From positions 372,001 through 436,000 of the forward strand of contig NZ_JBNPWZ010000002.1 of NCBI RefSeq assembly GCF_050433565.1: DNA of 64,000 nt, read 5' to 3'. Position numbers and translations under genes: made by a program. The notes below the pieces were generated by a model. That model had not been told where the DNA came from and searched no databases. It saw only the letters and a list, made by a program, of their open reading frames with translations. The DNA is from Ornithinibacillus bavariensis (GTDB taxonomy: Bacteria > Bacillota > Bacilli > Bacillales > Amphibacillaceae). Each line of letters begins with the position of its first letter. Position 1 is the stretch's first letter. Below, piece after piece: positions 61,626-64,000 of the stretch.

Positions 61626-61745
61626 AAAGCTCTACAAATTGATATTTATGAGATGGGTAATCAAATGCTTGTATTTACTGGTGGGGATCCAATTGAGCGC
61701 CGAGAAGTCTTCGATATAGTTGAAGATGCGACTAGGAAGTTTTAA
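61626..61745 (+). pseudogene. Radical-SAM protein fragment
   Basis: A frame reading MGNQMLVFTGGDPIERREVFDIVEDATRK, ending at TAA. GGDP with the following RRxVFDIVE is the GGEP-type motif of radical-SAM/SPASM enzymes. There is no CxxxCxxC motif in frame and only about 39 codons remain. It sits directly after the Fnr box, so it may be the relic of an Fnr-regulated anaerobic gene. Confidence 0.6.
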
Positions 61746-61867
61746 GTGTATCAATAATTGGCAGAGCAGAAGACACTCGGATCGATACCTTTGTTTTTAA
61801 ACTGTTGAAGTACTGATTTTTTTATTCAGAATTTATTTGTTGATAGAGTTGGGGAGTACACCAATAA

Positions 61868-61925
61868 AATAGACGCCAGGTGACACGGGATAATTGATAG
61901 ATTACGTGGATACCTGGCATCTATA
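61868..61925. repeat. Long hairpin
   Basis: ATAGACGCCAGGT pairs with ACCTGGCATCTAT with one mismatch, enclosing 32 bases. It lies between the radical-SAM fragment and fnr; there is no T-run of note. Could be a terminator, RNA stem or repeat remnant. The rest of 61480-61989 holds no gene. Confidence 0.5.
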
Positions 61926-61989
61926 GTATTGGAAAGAATAATAGTTAACGATTACTAGTTTTACTTTTACAATTCCTGTATTTTACTAT

Positions 61990-62715
61990 TTAGTTAATGT
62001 TACAGATCTCTATAGGACATCCTTCACAGCCGATTTCACTTTTAAGATAATCGATGTCTCTAACTAAAATTTTACCCGTTTTATCAATAGAAATAACATC
62101 TAACTTTCTTAAATCGACAAGCATACGATTAACGCTTTCCCGGGTAGCTGCACAGAAATTAGCTAATTCCTGATTAGTAAGGGCTACATCAATCAATGTG
62201 CCTTCATCCTGTTCAAGACCATAGCTATTTGCTAAACGGATTAAGGTTGAATATAGTGCACCTTTTTTTCCGTTTAGTAGTAAATCTCTTATCTTTGAAT
62301 GGGACTTACGCATATGGATACTGGTCCACCTCATATATTCAAAGGTTAACACTGGATTTGAAAGTAGACTTTCTTCAAGCTCATCTTTATTAATGACAAA
62401 GACCTCACCAGGAGAGAGTACTTTTGCACTTAATAAATAGTTAGGATCATCACTAAATAAGGAAAGTTCGCCAACTAAATCATCGTGGCTACATATTCGG
62501 AGGATTAACTCTTTTCCATCGGTAGTTAACTTTGAGACTTGAACAAGTCCAGAATTAACCATATAAATCTCGTTGGCACCTAAACCTTCATGGAAAAGAT
62601 AGTTACCTTTATATATTTTTCTTATTGTACCTATTGAGGTTAAAAGATCTCTTAATTCAGTAGAAATTTTCTGATGTGTACTGTTACGAGATCCTAACAT
62701 GAGACCAGACAGCAT
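61990..62715 (-). CDS. fnr: Fnr, oxygen-responsive regulator with C-terminal Fe-S ligands
   Basis: A 241-residue Crp/Fnr regulator: cyclic-nucleotide-type beta-roll (about 30-115), long helix, winged helix-turn-helix (about 170-215) and a C-terminal CX2CX4C (Cys230, Cys233, Cys238). B. subtilis Fnr holds its [4Fe-4S] cluster with Cys227/230/235 and Asp141; here Asp144 is at the same offset of +3, so the unusual three-Cys plus one-Asp ligand set is kept. ATG at 62715 follows AAAGGAG. Confidence 0.92.
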   Translation of the reverse strand: MLSGLMLGSRNSTHQKISTELRDLLTSIGTIRKIYKGNYLFHEGLGANEIYMVNSGLVQVSKLTTDGKELILRICSHDDLVGELSLFSDDPNYLLSAKVLSPGEVFVINKDELEESLLSNPVLTFEYMRWTSIHMRKSHSKIRDLLLNGKKGALYSTLIRLANSYGLEQDEGTLIDVALTNQELANFCAATRESVNRMLVDLRKLDVISIDKTGKILVRDIDYLKSEIGCEGCPIEICNIN

Positions 62716-63048
62716 CGTAAACATCTCCTTTCTCTTGTGATTACCTTCGCTTTCTTTATTCTTAGTTTAGCACGGGAAGAGAGATTACTTTTGTCCTGCT
62801 CGTTACGATATTGTGAAATATGTTCATGCTAGATAATACTGAATTTAAAAGGTTAAAGAGTGAATAGGAAAATTCGATTGAAGGGGAATTCCAAGTCCAG
62901 AGTATTAATAGGTTAATGTAATGAAGAGCTGCTAGTAGTCTCTATTAAATTCTTATTTAAGCTAGAGTAAAGCTAAATAAAAAAGATTTGTTTTCTAGTA
63001 ATCTGAATTATGCTAAAATTTTCCATATAACATAGGTAAGGGGACGAA
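62716..63048. other. Intergenic region, fnr to phosphatase gene
   Basis: 333 bp with no gene. A half-conserved Fnr-type sequence TGTGAAATATGTTCAT (62812-62827) lies about 100 bp upstream of fnr and could allow autoregulation, as reported in B. subtilis. Confidence 0.35.
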
Positions 63049-63603
63049 ATGATGACCACTATTTATTTCGTAAGACATGCTCATTCCATATATACCCCCG
63101 ACGAACTGGGTAGACCACTGTCCGCTAAGGGATTAAAAGATGCAAAGCACATAACAGAACTTCTAAGAGAAAAAGATATTGACCTTGTATATTCAAGTCC
63201 CTATAAGCGAGCAATTCAAACAGTTCATGGAATTGCTCAGCATATTAGTAAACATATTATATTGGAAGATAATTTTAAGGAACGAAGACTATCGGTAGAT
63301 CCTGTGGAAGACTTTCAAGCAGCTATCGAAAGGGTTTGGCACGATGATTCCTTCTCCTTTCCGGGTGGCGAATCCAATCGAGACGCTCAAAAAAGAGGAT
63401 GTAAAGCATTAAAAAACATACTTGCCGAAAATGAGAGAAAAAACATTGTAATAGGTACTCATGGCAATATTATGGTACTAATGATGAGCTATTTTGACAA
63501 AACGTATGGATATCAGTTTTGGAGAACGCTAGAGATGCCAGATATTTATAAGCTTGTTTTTAAAAATTTTAGTTTAATCGATGTTCAACGCATATGGAAG
63601 TAG
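63049..63603 (+). CDS. Histidine phosphatase family protein
   Basis: A 184-residue phosphatase of the phosphoglycerate mutase-like superfamily. The catalytic RHAHS is at the N-terminus (FVRHAHSIY), the second Arg in SSPYKRA and the later His in GTHGN. Substrate unknown. Either ATG (63049 or 63052) is possible after AAGGGGACG. A GNAT gene follows 43 bp downstream. Confidence 0.9.
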   Translation: MMTTIYFVRHAHSIYTPDELGRPLSAKGLKDAKHITELLREKDIDLVYSSPYKRAIQTVHGIAQHISKHIILEDNFKERRLSVDPVEDFQAAIERVWHDDSFSFPGGESNRDAQKRGCKALKNILAENERKNIVIGTHGNIMVLMMSYFDKTYGYQFWRTLEMPDIYKLVFKNFSLIDVQRIWK

Positions 63604-63646
63604 TTTACGTATTTTGAAATTATACGAAATAAAGGGGACAGTAATT

Positions 63647-64000
63647 ATGCAGATAAGGACATATCAACCAGATGATGAAAAGGGATGGGTGCGCTGCAGA
63701 GTATTGGCATTTTTAGATACTGCATATTTTGATAATGTTTTGAAACAAAAGGAAGCGTATGATCATTCCGCAATTGAACTTGTTGCAGTAGAGGATAATC
63801 AAATCGTTGGATTATTAGATATAGAGTATGAGAAGGAAGAGCGCACAATTTGTTCAAGAGGATCGGGTCTTGGTGGTATGATATGGCATATTGCTGTGCA
63901 TCCCGATTATCGTCGTAAAGGCATTGCTTCAGAGCTTCTAAAGAAAGGGGAAGAAATTGCAAAAGAAAAGCAGCTTAACCGCTTGGAAGCATGGACACGA
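63647..64000 (+). CDS. GNAT acetyltransferase (5' part, cut by window end)
   Basis: A frame open to the last base, 118 residues visible: MQIRTYQPDDEKGWVRCRV... with the acetyl-CoA motif HPDYRRKGIASELL. AAAGGGG precedes the ATG. Probably co-transcribed with the histidine phosphatase. Confidence 0.88.
   Translation, partial: MQIRTYQPDDEKGWVRCRVLAFLDTAYFDNVLKQKEAYDHSAIELVAVEDNQIVGLLDIEYEKEERTICSRGSGLGGMIWHIAVHPDYRRKGIASELLKKGEEIAKEKQLNRLEAWTR

Noticed and set aside
1..64000. CRISPR array, rRNA genes or insertion sequences
   Set aside because: No regularly spaced repeats, no rRNA sequence and no transposase gene were seen.

Overview
The window looks like chromosome of a low-GC, spore-forming member of the Bacillaceae, closest in feel to the Oceanobacillus/Virgibacillus group. 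The reasons are the spore coat and germination genes, and a gene order that follows the Bacillus subtilis med-fabHF-yjbA-trpS and yjbC-spx-mecA-coiA-pepF-yizD-roxS-yjbH-yjbI-yjbK / yjbM-nadK-yjbO-prpE block almost gene for gene. Species cannot be fixed from this sequence alone.

Layout. 1-5.8 kb: end of med, fabH-fabF behind a FapR-type operator, yjbA, and trpS (minus) behind a Trp T-box leader. 5.8-11 kb: MBL hydrolase, YjcZ microprotein, quinone oxidoreductase, methyltransferase, and a DUF47-Pit phosphate pair. 11-15.3 kb: a GerA/B/C germinant-receptor operon with a fourth, D-subunit-like gene. 15.7-19.2 kb: two convergent PQQ-type dehydrogenases, one a quinohaemoprotein with its own cytochrome c domain. 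19.8-21 kb: DUF4015 protein. 21.1-35.3 kb: the conserved spx block, with the RoxS/RsaE small RNA between yizD and yjbH, then yjbK, (p)ppGpp synthetase, NAD kinase, pseudouridine synthase, prpE, rodA-like and mgtE. 35.6-37.8 kb: spore coat genes (cotO-like, CotY/Z-like and small genes) with sigma-K-like promoters. 37.9-45.6 kb: deaminase, DinB-like, DUF421, yjcF-yjcG-yjcH, and a heterodimeric ABC exporter.

45.97-51.74 kb is the accessory region. A tRNA-Val(GAC) gene is followed by a decayed prophage: an ArpU-type regulator in pieces, an integrase C-terminus, a small phage gene with an in-frame stop, a zinc ribbon, a split HNH nuclease and a broken small terminase subunit. Embedded in it are intact genes for a TIR-domain effector-like protein (PF10137-like), a SEC-C plus transglutaminase-like protein, and a multi-pass membrane protein. 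This intact trio inside phage wreckage is the best candidate for an undescribed (possibly anti-phage) module.

51.8-64 kb: TetR-MFS pair, alpha/beta hydrolase, an orphan pair of oligopeptide-type permeases, SDR, small spore-type proteins (YjcZ, YppG-like, Sm-like), a membrane-anchored multicopper oxidase, a radical-SAM fragment next to a perfect Fnr/Crp-type box, an Fnr regulator with a C-terminal Fe-S motif, a histidine phosphatase and a GNAT gene cut by the window end.

Several regions share a redox theme: Spx with its adaptor YjbH, RoxS under a Rex/Fnr-type box, Fnr, truncated haemoglobin, PQQ dehydrogenases and a multicopper oxidase.
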